The position numbers and the translations under genes were made by a program. A DNA stretch of 64,000 nucleotides from positions 189,786-253,785 of the forward strand of contig DLST01000007.1 in assembly GCA_002500745.1 (NCBI GenBank). The letters are read 5' to 3'. Below, piece after piece: positions 37,001-44,970 of this stretch (position 1 is the stretch's first letter; each line of letters begins with the position of its first letter). A model generated the notes under the pieces. That model saw only the letters and a program-made list of their open reading frames with translations. It did no database searches and was not told where the DNA came from. This stretch comes from Sphingobacterium sp. UBA7855 (GTDB lineage Bacteria > Bacteroidota > Bacteroidia > Sphingobacteriales > Sphingobacteriaceae).

Positions 37001-37185
37001 ACAGAGGGCTCGCTATTGTCATCATCGGTGGTCTATTGTCCTCCCTATTCTTGACGTTAGTTGTAGTACCCGTGGTGTACTCCATTTTTGATAGTCTTCA
37101 ACGTCGTTTTGGAAAGAAAGAGAAGACTGACTATGAAGCCTTGATAAAGGAAGATTATGACCATGTGGACGTGGCAGAACATTAA
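34003..37185 (+). CDS. RND multidrug efflux transporter, HAE-1/AcrB type
   Basis: 1060 residues, normal for an AcrB-like inner-membrane pump driven by protons. Twelve membrane segments occur in the 1+5, 1+5 pattern with two large periplasmic loops. The proton-relay Asp pair is present in TM4 (VVGILVDDAIVVIENIHRH) and the conserved Lys in TM10 (GLVAKNAIMLVDF). The N-terminus ISIKRPSIIIVLFI is typical of the group. It works with the adaptor and TolC proteins encoded just upstream; together with the TetR gene this is a self-contained drug or solvent export operon. Substrates are unknown. A strong terminator follows. Confidence 0.97.
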   Translation: MKITEISIKRPSIIIVLFIILTLGGLFSYTQLGYELVPKFEINVITVQTIYPGASPAEVESSVTKKIEDAISSLESIKKVESTSLEGVSIVMVTLNNGADVNFLLTDAQRKINAVVNDLPDDVKTPSLSKFSFDDVAIMSLAVTSNLSEKELYDLLDNKIQPVFARINGVAKVDMIGGEEREIQISVDPKKIEGYGLTISQVQQTIASSNLDFPTGNVSTRDNRTTIRLAGKVTSIEELRNLPITTPAGVQIYLRDIADVQDGIKEIEKVARLDRQNTILLQVFKQSDANAVAVSEAVKKVIAVRDKDGKVISGVEKDYAAQNIKILVANDSSDFTLNAADNVIHDLMIAIALVGFIMLFFLQSLRNAAITMVAIPLSLIATFIGLLLMGYTLNLMSLLGLSLVVGILVDDAIVVIENIHRHMEMGKNKVRAAYDGASEIGFTVTAITLVIVVVFLPIAMSTGLVANILAQFCVTVIISTLLSLLVSFTVVPWLYSRFGKLEHLSKKSLFGRVIHGFESGLNSFTHWVAGLLTWSLKNVKTKLATLGLAIGLLIASFALVVKGYIGSDFFPSVDRKEFFIQLELDKDASLEKTNLLTQKAEAYITAKPDVKEIITTVGQSSDGMASTTGSRYKSEIHVILDKENFEGNSQVYSATLKRELENKLIGAKIKTVNVGIMGAEQAPLKLTIIGASVEDAQEFAEKAADLLRKIPGSAGVKLTSEAGNPEINVKIDRDKMTSLGLNVSTVGMTMQTAFSGNTDNKYRAGDNEYDINIRYNESGRATIDNVRALKFINNNGASISLDQFAEVTYGSGPTLLERRDKSPAVSIQGQVIGRPMGTVAQEWQAQFEKLPRKPGIVFVWGGNMENQTEGFGTLGIALLASIILVYLVMVALYDSFITPFVVLFSIPLSFIGALLFLALGNQTLNIFTILGIIMLIGLVAKNAIMLVDFANHRKEAGDNTHDALVAANHARLRPILMTTIAMVFGMIPIAIATGDGADMNRGLAIVIIGGLLSSLFLTLVVVPVVYSIFDSLQRRFGKKEKTDYEALIKEDYDHVDVAEH

Positions 37186-37207
37186 AAAATAAGTAAATCT
37201 AATAGCC

Positions 37208-37243
37208 AAAAAAGGCGGTTAACATATGTTAACCGCCTTTTTT
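37208..37243 (+). terminator. rho-independent terminator
   Basis: A perfect 36-bp palindrome with core GGCGGTTAAC/GTTAACCGCC is flanked by A6 and T6. It ends the efflux operon and could also work in the other direction. Confidence 0.93.
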
Positions 37244-37335
37244 GTATTAATTTTAGGTTAATCAATCGATTGCATAAATATTTTTTATTACATTGCGTCG
37301 CATTAACAAAATATACACTTAAAATTGAGACAAGC

Positions 37336-39177
37336 ATGTGTGGAATTGTAGGATACACAGGTTATCGTCAGGCGTACGGTATCGTCATTGACGGATTGAA
37401 AAAGTTAGAATACCGTGGATATGACAGTGCTGGGGTGGCATTGCATAAAGGTGATCAGATCGATGTTTACAAAAAGACAGGTAAGGTCGCAAACCTAGAA
37501 GAATTTGTGTTTGGTCACGATCTCCAATCCACTACAGCTATCGGCCATACACGTTGGGCAACACACGGTGAGCCTTCGGACAGAAATGCACACCCCCATT
37601 ATTCGAATAGTGGACGCATAGCCATGATCCATAACGGGATTATCGAAAACTACGCTTCTTTGAAGTCGGAGTTGATCAACAAAGGATACACATTTAAGAG
37701 CGATACGGATACAGAGGTGCTCGTCAATTTTATTGAAGAGATTCAATCTCAGAACGAATGCTCGCTAGAAGAAGCTATTCGTATTGCCTTGAAACGGGTA
37801 GTAGGCGCTTATGTGATCCTCGTATTGGAGGCGGGTCATCCAGATCGTATTATTGCAGCGCGCAAAGGAAGTCCTTTAGTTATCGGTATCGGTAAAAATG
37901 AGCATTTTTTGGGTTCAGATGCTTCGCCGATGCTGGCCTATACCAAAGAGGTGGTATACATCAACGATTACGAATTGGCGATCATTACGCCAGATGAGCT
38001 GATCTTAAAAAATCTGGGTAACGAGCGCATCACACCGTACGTTCAAAAATTAGATTTGGAATTGTCAGCGATAGAGAAAGGCGGTTATGACCACTTTATG
38101 CTAAAGGAAATATTTGAACAGCCCGATACTATTTTTGACTCCATGCGTGGTCGCCTAGACCTGCAGTCACATCAGATTACCCTGAGCGGTATCGAAAAGT
38201 TTGCAAATGAAATCAGCAATACCAACCGCATTGTGATTGTCGCTTGTGGAACAAGCTGGCACGCCGGACTTATCGCAGAGTATATTATTGAGGAACTGTG
38301 CCGAATTAATGTCGAGGTCGAATATGCTTCGGAATTCCGCTACCGTAATCCGGTTATCCATCCTGGAGATGTAATTTTGGCCATCTCTCAAAGTGGGGAG
38401 ACTGCTGATACGTTAGTCGCTTTGGAAAATGCCAAAAAACAAGGTGCTATTATTTTAGGTGTCGTCAATGTGGTGGGATCTTCTATTGCCCGTCTTTCGG
38501 ATGCTGGTGCCTATACCCACGCAGGCCCTGAAATCGGTGTGGCAAGTACCAAAGCGTTTACGGCACAGCTAACAGTACTAAACCTCATTGCTTTAAAAAT
38601 CGCTTCGTTAAAGGGTTCCATCAGCGACGAACGTTACCAGACACTTGCTCAGGAATTAAATGAAGTTCCGAAGAAAGTAGAATGGATCTTGGATACGCAG
38701 GTGGAGAAAATCAAGCAGATTGCCAGTAAGTACAAAGATGCCCGCGACTTCCTATTCTTAGGTAGGGGATATAACTTTCCGGTTGCCCTCGAAGGTGCCC
38801 TGAAGTTGAAGGAAATTTCATATATCCATGCCGAAGGTTACCCGGCAGCAGAAATGAAACACGGTCCTATCGCGTTGGTAGATGAGAACTTACCAGTTGT
38901 ATTTATTGCCACTAAAGATGCTTATCACGAAAAGATTGTATCGAATATCCAGGAGATCAAAGCACGTAAGGGCAAAATTATCTCGGTTGTCACCCAAGGC
39001 GATACTGTCTCTGAGAACTTATCGGATGATTTTATGGAAATACCGGCAGCCGATGAAATCATTGCGCCATTGATTTCTGTTGTGCCATTGCAACTCCTGT
39101 CGTATTATATTGGCGTCGAGCTAGGGTTGGATGTGGATAAACCACGTAACTTAGCTAAGTCCGTAACTGTAGAGTAA
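37336..39177 (+). CDS. glmS: glutamine-fructose-6-phosphate aminotransferase (isomerizing)
   Basis: 613 residues from the ATG at 37336, so that Cys2 becomes the N-terminal nucleophile of the glutaminase domain (MCGIVGYTGYRQ); a longer upstream reading is excluded for this reason. The glutaminase domain spans about 1-240 (GHTRWATHGEP). Two SIS sugar-isomerase domains follow, with ACGTSWHAGLIAEY and SQSGETADT, and the C-terminus ends DKPRNLAKSVTVE as in the family. It makes glucosamine 6-phosphate for peptidoglycan and lipopolysaccharide in the cytoplasm. The DUF4954 gene follows after 8 bases and is surely co-transcribed. No glmS ribozyme is visible in the leader. Confidence 0.97.
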   Translation: MCGIVGYTGYRQAYGIVIDGLKKLEYRGYDSAGVALHKGDQIDVYKKTGKVANLEEFVFGHDLQSTTAIGHTRWATHGEPSDRNAHPHYSNSGRIAMIHNGIIENYASLKSELINKGYTFKSDTDTEVLVNFIEEIQSQNECSLEEAIRIALKRVVGAYVILVLEAGHPDRIIAARKGSPLVIGIGKNEHFLGSDASPMLAYTKEVVYINDYELAIITPDELILKNLGNERITPYVQKLDLELSAIEKGGYDHFMLKEIFEQPDTIFDSMRGRLDLQSHQITLSGIEKFANEISNTNRIVIVACGTSWHAGLIAEYIIEELCRINVEVEYASEFRYRNPVIHPGDVILAISQSGETADTLVALENAKKQGAIILGVVNVVGSSIARLSDAGAYTHAGPEIGVASTKAFTAQLTVLNLIALKIASLKGSISDERYQTLAQELNEVPKKVEWILDTQVEKIKQIASKYKDARDFLFLGRGYNFPVALEGALKLKEISYIHAEGYPAAEMKHGPIALVDENLPVVFIATKDAYHEKIVSNIQEIKARKGKIISVVTQGDTVSENLSDDFMEIPAADEIIAPLISVVPLQLLSYYIGVELGLDVDKPRNLAKSVTVE

Positions 39178-39185
39178 GGAGGCTG

Positions 39186-41366
39186 ATGAGTATATTGAAG
39201 AAAAAACCTTTGGAACAGTTGGGATATGGATTTATCCCGGCTGAATTTATTCCAGCAGGACAGGACGAATATACCCTTCGTTTTCAACAAAATCCGCGGA
39301 ATGACTTTCGGGATCTGACCGATGAAGAGGTTGAGCAGCTAATCAAAAACGGCAACTGGTCCAGCGACTGGTCCAAAGTTAAAGTATCGGCGGTCTTTGA
39401 TCCAAATCAGATCCAGCATTGTAAATTCTATGGTCTGGTCCGTATCGGAAATCTGAGCCCAAGTTACCTGGACTACCGCAATTTGAAATTGCCTATAGGC
39501 CTGTATCATTCGACGATCGTAAGTTCGGATTTTGGCGACGATGTTGCTGTCCACCACGTGGGTTTTCTGTCTTACTTTATCGTTGGTAATGAGGTGCTGT
39601 TAAGCCAGATTAAGGAAATGGAAACAGGCAGTACAGCGAAATTTGGCAATGGTATTCTCCGGGATGGAGAAGAGCCCGAAAAGCGCATACAACTGGAGCT
39701 CTGCAATGAAAATGGTGCCCGCTCGGTCTATCCTTTTGATGGCATGCAGTCTGCAGACGTGTACCTCTGGACCCGCAATCGACAGGATGTTGCGCTGCAA
39801 AAGCGCTTTGGAGAATTAACTGATCAAAAGTTTGGCAGTCAACGTGGCTTTTACAGTCAGATCGGCGACCGTTGTGTCATCAAAAATACCTTCACGATCA
39901 AAAATGTAAAGATCGGAACCGATGCTTATATCAAAGGGGTCAGCAAACTGAAAAATGTGACGGTAAATTCCTCGCAGGAATCGTTTACGCAGATTGGCGA
40001 AGGCTGTGAGCTTGTCAATGGTATCATAGGCTACGGCTGCCGCATATTTTACGGTGTTAAAGCGGTACGTTTTATCTTGGCGTCCTATTCGCAGTTAAAG
40101 TACGGCGCCCGTCTGATCAACTCTTATCTGGGAGACAACTCCACGATTTCCTGTTGTGAAGTATTAAATTCTTTGATCTTCCCGGCACATGAGCAGCACC
40201 ATAACAATTCTTTTTTATGTGCGGCGCTTGTAATGGGCCAAAGTAATATGGCTGCCGGAGCTACGGTAGGATCCAATCACAACTCCAGAGCAGCGGACGG
40301 TGAAATTATCGCGGGACGTGGTTTTTGGCCCGGACTCTGTGTCAGTTTAAAACACAACTCCAGATTTGCATCGTATTGTCTCATTGTCAAAGGAGATTTT
40401 CTGCACGAATTGGACATTAGATTGCCTTTTACGTTGGTGAGCAATGATGTGCAGCATGATCAGCTGGTGTTGATTCCGGGCTATTGGTTTATGTACAATA
40501 TGTACGCGCTGGTGCGTAATGCCAATAAATATGAGGCCAGGGATAACCGGCATTTCAAAAACCAATATTTTGAATACGATATGTTGGCACCGGATACGGT
40601 GAATGAAATGTTTGAAGGAATGGATCTGTTGGCTTTGGCTGTTGCAGATAGTCTTCATACGGCAGCAGGTAAGGATGTGCAAGAACGTATTATTGCCGGT
40701 CGTGCACTGCTCGCCAACAATATGGATCTTAAGAATCAGACCATCGTGCTCCAAGGAGCAGAGAATTCCCGAAGACCTACCGTGATTCAGAAAGTTGGTG
40801 AGGCGTATCATTTGTATCGTTCTTTTATCAAATATTACGGTGTGTTGAATCTGATGGATGCTTTGGAGGACGGTCTTTCGCTACAGGACATCATTGAATC
40901 CTTAGCGGATAAGGCGCGTACAAGCTGGCAGAATATTGGTGGACAGTTGATCGAAAGCAATGCGTTGCAAGCTTTTCTGAATGATATTAAGTCTAAAAAA
41001 ATAGATTCTTGGGATGAAGTCCACGAATTCTATCATGATAAAAGTAAAACTTATGCCTTGGATAAACGTGAACATGCGCTCTTGTCTTTAATGGAGATTC
41101 TAAATTTAGAAGGGATGGCTTTATCAGCGGATAAAATTGTATCTTTGTTGGATCAGGCACTCGGACACCGAGTCTGGATTGGTGAACAGATTTACAAATC
41201 GCGCGCTAAAGACTACAAAAATCCATTCAAAAACATGGTGTATGCCAATGATGAAGAACGTGATATTGTGGTCGGAAAGCTGGAGGAGAATTCCTTTATC
41301 AATCAACAACAAAAAGAATTAGAGACATTTAAGATAAGGGTTGCTAATTTGAAAGGGCAATTTTAA
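39186..41366 (+). CDS. DUF4954 protein with left-handed beta-helix region
   Basis: 726 residues, soluble, of the DUF4954 family known mainly from Bacteroidota. The middle (about 210-390) has hexapeptide-like turns typical of left-handed beta-helix acyl- or nucleotidyl-transferases (IGEGCELVNGIIGYGCRIF, YLGDNSTISCCEVLNSLIF) and ends in MAAGATVGSNHNSRAADGE. The C-terminal third is helical. No signal peptide. The fold and the gene's place 8 bases after glmS suggest a role in amino-sugar or sugar-nucleotide metabolism, as GlmU has a similar fold; this is inference, and the family's reaction is not established. Confidence 0.85.
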   Translation: MSILKKKPLEQLGYGFIPAEFIPAGQDEYTLRFQQNPRNDFRDLTDEEVEQLIKNGNWSSDWSKVKVSAVFDPNQIQHCKFYGLVRIGNLSPSYLDYRNLKLPIGLYHSTIVSSDFGDDVAVHHVGFLSYFIVGNEVLLSQIKEMETGSTAKFGNGILRDGEEPEKRIQLELCNENGARSVYPFDGMQSADVYLWTRNRQDVALQKRFGELTDQKFGSQRGFYSQIGDRCVIKNTFTIKNVKIGTDAYIKGVSKLKNVTVNSSQESFTQIGEGCELVNGIIGYGCRIFYGVKAVRFILASYSQLKYGARLINSYLGDNSTISCCEVLNSLIFPAHEQHHNNSFLCAALVMGQSNMAAGATVGSNHNSRAADGEIIAGRGFWPGLCVSLKHNSRFASYCLIVKGDFLHELDIRLPFTLVSNDVQHDQLVLIPGYWFMYNMYALVRNANKYEARDNRHFKNQYFEYDMLAPDTVNEMFEGMDLLALAVADSLHTAAGKDVQERIIAGRALLANNMDLKNQTIVLQGAENSRRPTVIQKVGEAYHLYRSFIKYYGVLNLMDALEDGLSLQDIIESLADKARTSWQNIGGQLIESNALQAFLNDIKSKKIDSWDEVHEFYHDKSKTYALDKREHALLSLMEILNLEGMALSADKIVSLLDQALGHRVWIGEQIYKSRAKDYKNPFKNMVYANDEERDIVVGKLEENSFINQQQKELETFKIRVANLKGQF

Positions 41367-41367
41367 A

Positions 41368-41400
41368 AGAAAGGCTTCCGCTCGGAAGCCTTTTCTTTTT
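41368..41400 (+). terminator. rho-independent terminator
   Basis: AAAGGCTTCC (41370-41379) pairs with GGAAGCCTTT (41384-41393), followed by a T-rich stretch to 41400. It ends the glmS-DUF4954 transcript and may also serve the convergent AraC-type gene. Confidence 0.9.
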
Positions 41401-41410
41401 TGAACTCCGC

Positions 41411-41467
41411 ACGGCCTGAAGAAGATCTACACGGCCTGAAGAAGCTCCACACCGCCCGAAAATCCAC
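41411..41467. repeat. short tandem repeat, 20-bp unit
   Basis: Two 20-bp units, 41411-41430 and 41431-41450 (ACGGCCTGAAGAAG then AT/CT and CTAC/CCAC), differ at two positions. A degraded third copy (ACCGCCCGAAAATCCAC) runs to 41467. It lies between convergent genes after a terminator. Confidence 0.75.
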
Positions 41468-41495
41468 ACTGCCCCCGAGCATGCGTTACAGTTCT

Positions 41496-42062
41496 TTAAT
41501 CATTAATCTTATCCAGCGGTTTGCGTTTATTCTCTTTGATCTGTTTAAAGTGACTCGGTGTAAGTCCGGTAACCTTTTTAAATTGATTACTTAAATAAGC
41601 AACACTGGAGTAATTGAGTTTGTAAGCAATTTCACTCAGCGTGAGTTCGTCGTAAACCAATAACTCCTTGACATATTCAATTTTCTGCCCAATGAAGTAT
41701 TTTTCAATGGTCATGCCTTCCACGTCTGAAAAAAGATTGGAGATGTAGTTGTAGTCGTGATGCACTTGCTTACTGATAATTTCGGAAAGATTGAGGTTAG
41801 TATCATTATGCTGATTGCGGATAAGATCCAATACAACATGTTTGACCTGCTCGATGATGACCGTTCTTTTATCGTCAATCAGCTCAAAGCCAAGGCTGGA
41901 GAAAGTGGAAGCAAGTTGCTCGGTCTCCGCTTTGGTTAGCTCTTCATCGATTTCAACCTGACCCAAGGAAATATGTTTGATATGAAGATTGAGCTTGGTC
42001 AGTTCACTTTCAACGACCATAATGCACCGATTGCACACCATATTCTTTATCGCAAGTTTCAT
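41496..42062 (-). CDS. AraC-type regulator with N-terminal HMA-like metal-binding domain
   Basis: 188 residues. Residues about 1-68 look like a heavy-metal-associated (ferredoxin-fold) domain: MKLAIKNMVCNRCIMVVESE carries a CxxC pair, Cys10 and Cys13, followed by beta-alpha-beta elements ending FSSLGFELID. The C-terminal 100 residues are an AraC helix-turn-helix pair (LTLSEIAYKLNYSSVAYLSN, then QFKKVTGLTPSHFKQIK). The fusion suggests a transcription factor that reads copper or another soft metal directly; metal and targets are unknown. Such short HMA-AraC proteins are found in Bacteroidota, but I cannot say that any has been characterised. It stands alone, convergent with DUF4954. Confidence 0.85.
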   Translation of the reverse strand: MKLAIKNMVCNRCIMVVESELTKLNLHIKHISLGQVEIDEELTKAETEQLASTFSSLGFELIDDKRTVIIEQVKHVVLDLIRNQHNDTNLNLSEIISKQVHHDYNYISNLFSDVEGMTIEKYFIGQKIEYVKELLVYDELTLSEIAYKLNYSSVAYLSNQFKKVTGLTPSHFKQIKENKRKPLDKIND

Positions 42063-42073
42063 ATGTAAATTAT

Positions 42074-42104
42074 TTTAAATACAAGTTACCCATGTAAACC
42101 CAAA
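42074..42104 (-). promoter_or_regulatory. possible promoter of the HMA-AraC gene
   Basis: On the minus strand TTTG (42104-42101), 19 bases, then TATTTAAA (42081-42074). The -33 part is exact and the -7 part matches only in TAnnT, so the call is tentative. It lies directly ahead of the gene start at 42062. Confidence 0.4.
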
Positions 42105-42170
42105 AATCGATAATTTATTGGACTTGGGGTTGTAAGATTTAGAGAATATCTTGTAGTATTTTTTAAAGCG

Positions 42171-42713
42171 TTACGGTTTGATTTCAATTGGAGTGCCTAT
42201 TGGAACGGCTTTAAAAAGTTCGTCAATTTCCGAGTTCGTAAGCGCGATACAACCTAAAGTCCAGTCCATGTGCCGCTGCAACTTGCCGATAAAGCCCATA
42301 CCATTTCTGAGGCCATGTATCTTAATGTCGCCGCCGGCTTCCTTTCCTAGGCCTTTGGCGTGGGCTACATCTGCTTGATTGGGATAGGAGACCCCAAGGT
42401 TTTTGTGGTAATCGCTATATTGATTTTTATCGTTGATTGTATAGAGACCCTCCGGTGTTTTCAAGTCGCCTTCAAACTGTTTGGCACCGATAGGTTGTCT
42501 ACCCAGTGAAATCCGGTAAGTTTTTAAAAGCCTTCCATCACTGTACGCTAGTAACGACCTTTTTGATTTGTAGACGACAAGCTTGTCGACTTTAGCGTCG
42601 TTCCCTAATGTAGGTTCCGGATAGCTGTTGTAGCCCCACAGGCCAAGAGCAAAAAGGATAAAGATAGCGATAACCGTTTTTAATACTATTTTACGTTTTT
42701 TTTGTCGCTTCAT
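42171..42713 (-). CDS. L,D-transpeptidase (YkuD domain)
   Basis: 180 residues. An N-terminal membrane helix (about 9-28) anchors a periplasmic YkuD domain (about 45-178). Catalytic residues are in place: His133 in DIKIHGLRNG and Cys155 in WTLGCIALTN. Such enzymes make 3-3 cross-links in peptidoglycan or attach proteins to it; small stand-alone members may have either role. It follows lgt on the same strand after 72 bases, with a strong hairpin between. The glmS gene, also needed for cell-wall precursors, lies 3 kb away on the other strand. Confidence 0.92.
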   Translation of the reverse strand: MKRQKKRKIVLKTVIAIFILFALGLWGYNSYPEPTLGNDAKVDKLVVYKSKRSLLAYSDGRLLKTYRISLGRQPIGAKQFEGDLKTPEGLYTINDKNQYSDYHKNLGVSYPNQADVAHAKGLGKEAGGDIKIHGLRNGMGFIGKLQRHMDWTLGCIALTNSEIDELFKAVPIGTPIEIKP

Positions 42714-42744
42714 CTTTGTGGCGTTTTAAAAGTGTATTAAAGGG

Positions 42745-42782
42745 TAAACGAAGTGCCTGGCACTGCGCTGGCACTTCGTTTA
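42745..42782 (-). terminator. 13-bp hairpin between lgt and the L,D-transpeptidase gene
   Basis: TAAACGAAGTGCC (42745-42757) and GGCACTTCGTTTA (42770-42782) are perfectly complementary. The hairpin follows the lgt stop by 3 bases. On the minus strand only a short T-rich stretch follows, so it may be a partial terminator or an RNA-stabilising element. Confidence 0.6.
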
Positions 42783-42785
42783 TTT

Positions 42786-43601
42786 TTATGCTTGAGGTTT
42801 TCGGAAGATAAAGTAAAATCCGACCAATATGAAAGGTATACTCAATAACTGACCCATGTTTAAAGCCATACTTTGCTCGAAAGCTTCCTGGTCGATTTTA
42901 AAATGTTCTAGAATTATACGCGCGCCAAACAGTAGGACCATAAAAATCCCGAATAGCTGACCTCGCTGACGATTGGGATTTGATTTAAATAGGGAGCCGA
43001 TGATGATAAAGATCAAAATATAAGCGATAGCTTCATAAAGCTGTCCGGGATGACGGGGTATATTGTCTACACGTTCGAAGACAATAGCCCAAGGAAGATC
43101 ACTGGGGGTTCCAATAATTTCGGAATTAAAGAAATTTCCAATCCGGATAAGTGCGCCGGCAATAGGGACAACGACGACGAGTCGGTCTGCAAGCCACAGA
43201 AAATCGGTTTTCGTTTTTCTGCAAAATAAATAAAGAGCGACAAGAATCCCCATGGCTCCGCCATGGGAAGCTAGGCCTGCAAAGCCTGTGATATGGAACC
43301 CTGTATTATCCCACCTGAACGGTAGGAAAATCTCCAGGATATGATCTTTATAATATTCAAAATCGTAAAACAGGCAGTGTCCTAATCGTGCTCCGATTAA
43401 TGTGCCCAGAAAAATATAAATTGATAGTTGATCGAGCTGCTCCTGTGTACGGCCTTCTTTTTTGAAAATACGCAACATGATGACGTACGAAACAAAAAAT
43501 GCCAATAGCCAGCACAGTGCATAATAACGCAGGGCAAAGGCGCCGAAGTTGAACATTTCAGGGTCTATATTCCAATGTATTGCACTTAGTATTGAATTCA
43601 T
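42786..43601 (-). CDS. lgt: prolipoprotein diacylglyceryl transferase
   Basis: 271 residues with about seven membrane helices, normal for Lgt, which moves diacylglycerol from phosphatidylglycerol to the lipobox cysteine of prolipoproteins in the inner membrane. Family motifs are present: LGARLGHCLFYD, FAGLASHGGAMG and the Lgt signature around RIGNFFNSEIIGTPSDLPWA, then HPGQLYEA. It serves the many lipoproteins of this organism, several of which (SusD, DUF5017, GH88, M13) lie in this window. It is upstream of the L,D-transpeptidase gene on the same strand. Confidence 0.97.
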   Translation of the reverse strand: MNSILSAIHWNIDPEMFNFGAFALRYYALCWLLAFFVSYVIMLRIFKKEGRTQEQLDQLSIYIFLGTLIGARLGHCLFYDFEYYKDHILEIFLPFRWDNTGFHITGFAGLASHGGAMGILVALYLFCRKTKTDFLWLADRLVVVVPIAGALIRIGNFFNSEIIGTPSDLPWAIVFERVDNIPRHPGQLYEAIAYILIFIIIGSLFKSNPNRQRGQLFGIFMVLLFGARIILEHFKIDQEAFEQSMALNMGQLLSIPFILVGFYFIFRKPQA

Positions 43602-43757
43602 AAATTTTATAGCTGTTTAAATTACTTTGGAGTAAAGATAAGCTTTAATCTCATTTTTTTGGGGTATAATTTACTTAAACAGGAGAACACACTCATGGCG
43701 TTTGTTATTTCAGGTAGGTAGGCCTTCTTTCTGTTATTATTTTCCAAAAAACATTTT

Positions 43758-43791
43758 TACTTTTGCAATTCATTGAAATTTTCATATTTTG
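43758..43791 (+). promoter_or_regulatory. probable promoter of the M42 peptidase gene
   Basis: TACTTTTG (43758-43765) is an exact -7 box, but the base 19 upstream is not TTTG. Alternatively TTTG at 43762-43765 may act as -33 for a TATTTTG box near 43785-43791. Either start would give a leader under 60 bases; an AAGGAAA ribosome site precedes the ATG. Confidence 0.45.
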
Positions 43792-43816
43792 ACGAAAGTA
43801 AATAGAAAAGGAAAAG

Positions 43817-44935
43817 ATGGCAGAAAAAAACAAGAAAAAAGAGCCGAAACACAATACGATTGTGACTAAAGATTCGCTTTCATTTTTTGAAAAATATATC
43901 AACAACGCTTCTCCGACAGGATTTGAGTGGGATGGACAGCGTTTATGGCTGGATTATTTAAAGCCTTATGTCGACGAGACATTTGTAGACAACTACGGTA
44001 CTGCCGTGGGCGTAATTAATCCGAAGGCGGAGTACAAAGTGGTGATAGAGGCTCACGCTGATGAGATTTCTTGGTTTGTCAATTATATAACAAAAGACGG
44101 GTTGATCTATGTGATACGCAACGGTGGTTCGGATCACCAGATAGCACCCTCGAAGCGCGTAAATATTCATACGGAAAACGGTATCGTCAAAGCCGTATTT
44201 GGCTGGCCGGCTATTCATACACGTTCGGGCGAGAAAGAGGAGAACCCGACATTAAAAAATATCTTTTTGGATTGCGGTTGCAGTACCAAAGAGGAGGTCG
44301 AAGCATTGGGTATCCATGTTGGTTGTGTGATCACTTATGAAGATACATTCTCTGTCCTGAATGATCGTTACTACGTCGGACGTGCGATGGACAATCGGGC
44401 AGGTGGCTTTATGATCGCTGAGGTGGCACGGTTGTTAAAAGAGAATAAAAAGAAATTGCCATTTGGATTATATATCGTAAATTCGGTGCAGGAAGAAATT
44501 GGTTTACGTGGAGCAGAAATGATCGCAGACCGGATCAAACCGAATGTCGCTATCGTTACCGATGTAACGCATGATACGCAGACTCCGATGATTAATAAGA
44601 TCACGCAAGGAGACCTGTTCTCAGGAAAAGGCCCGGTATTATCGTATGCTCCAGCTGTGCAGATCAACTTAAATAAGCTGTTGGTGAAGGTTGCTGAAAA
44701 GAACAATATACCTTTCCAGCGTCAGGCTTCTTCCCGTTTTACTGGAACGGACACAGACGCATTCGCCTATAGTAATGGTGGTGTACCGTCGGCGTTGATT
44801 TCTTTGCCACTGCGCTATATGCACACCACAGTAGAAATGGTTCATAAAGAGGATGTCGACAATGTGATCAGACTGATCTATGAAACATTATTGAATATAG
44901 AGAATGGACAGGACTTTAGAACATTTACAAAGTAG
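43817..44935 (+). CDS. M42-family metallopeptidase (glutamyl aminopeptidase type)
   Basis: 372 residues, cytoplasmic. M42 peptidases are two-metal aminopeptidases that form large tetrahedral particles and trim peptides. Metal-ligand regions are present in order: His80 in IEAHADEISW, Asp in GRAMDNRAGGF, the Glu pair in SVQEEIGLRGAE, Asp in AIVTDVTHD, and His in PLRYMHTTVEM. The N-terminus has a Lys-rich extension of about 12 residues. It is followed after 35 bases by the DUF3467 gene, probably in one transcript. Substrate range is not readable from the sequence. Confidence 0.94.
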   Translation: MAEKNKKKEPKHNTIVTKDSLSFFEKYINNASPTGFEWDGQRLWLDYLKPYVDETFVDNYGTAVGVINPKAEYKVVIEAHADEISWFVNYITKDGLIYVIRNGGSDHQIAPSKRVNIHTENGIVKAVFGWPAIHTRSGEKEENPTLKNIFLDCGCSTKEEVEALGIHVGCVITYEDTFSVLNDRYYVGRAMDNRAGGFMIAEVARLLKENKKKLPFGLYIVNSVQEEIGLRGAEMIADRIKPNVAIVTDVTHDTQTPMINKITQGDLFSGKGPVLSYAPAVQINLNKLLVKVAEKNNIPFQRQASSRFTGTDTDAFAYSNGGVPSALISLPLRYMHTTVEMVHKEDVDNVIRLIYETLLNIENGQDFRTFTK

Positions 44936-44970
44936 AATTTAGAATATATTAACTTATCATTAGAATTATT

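Noticed and set aside
37186-37335. A glmS ribozyme in the leader of glmS
   Set aside because: The 92 bases between the terminator and the start codon are AT-rich and lack the ribozyme's conserved paired regions; such ribozymes are typical of Firmicutes.
41411-41467. CRISPR-like array
   Set aside because: The 20-bp units are directly adjacent without spacers, there are only two good copies and no cas genes.
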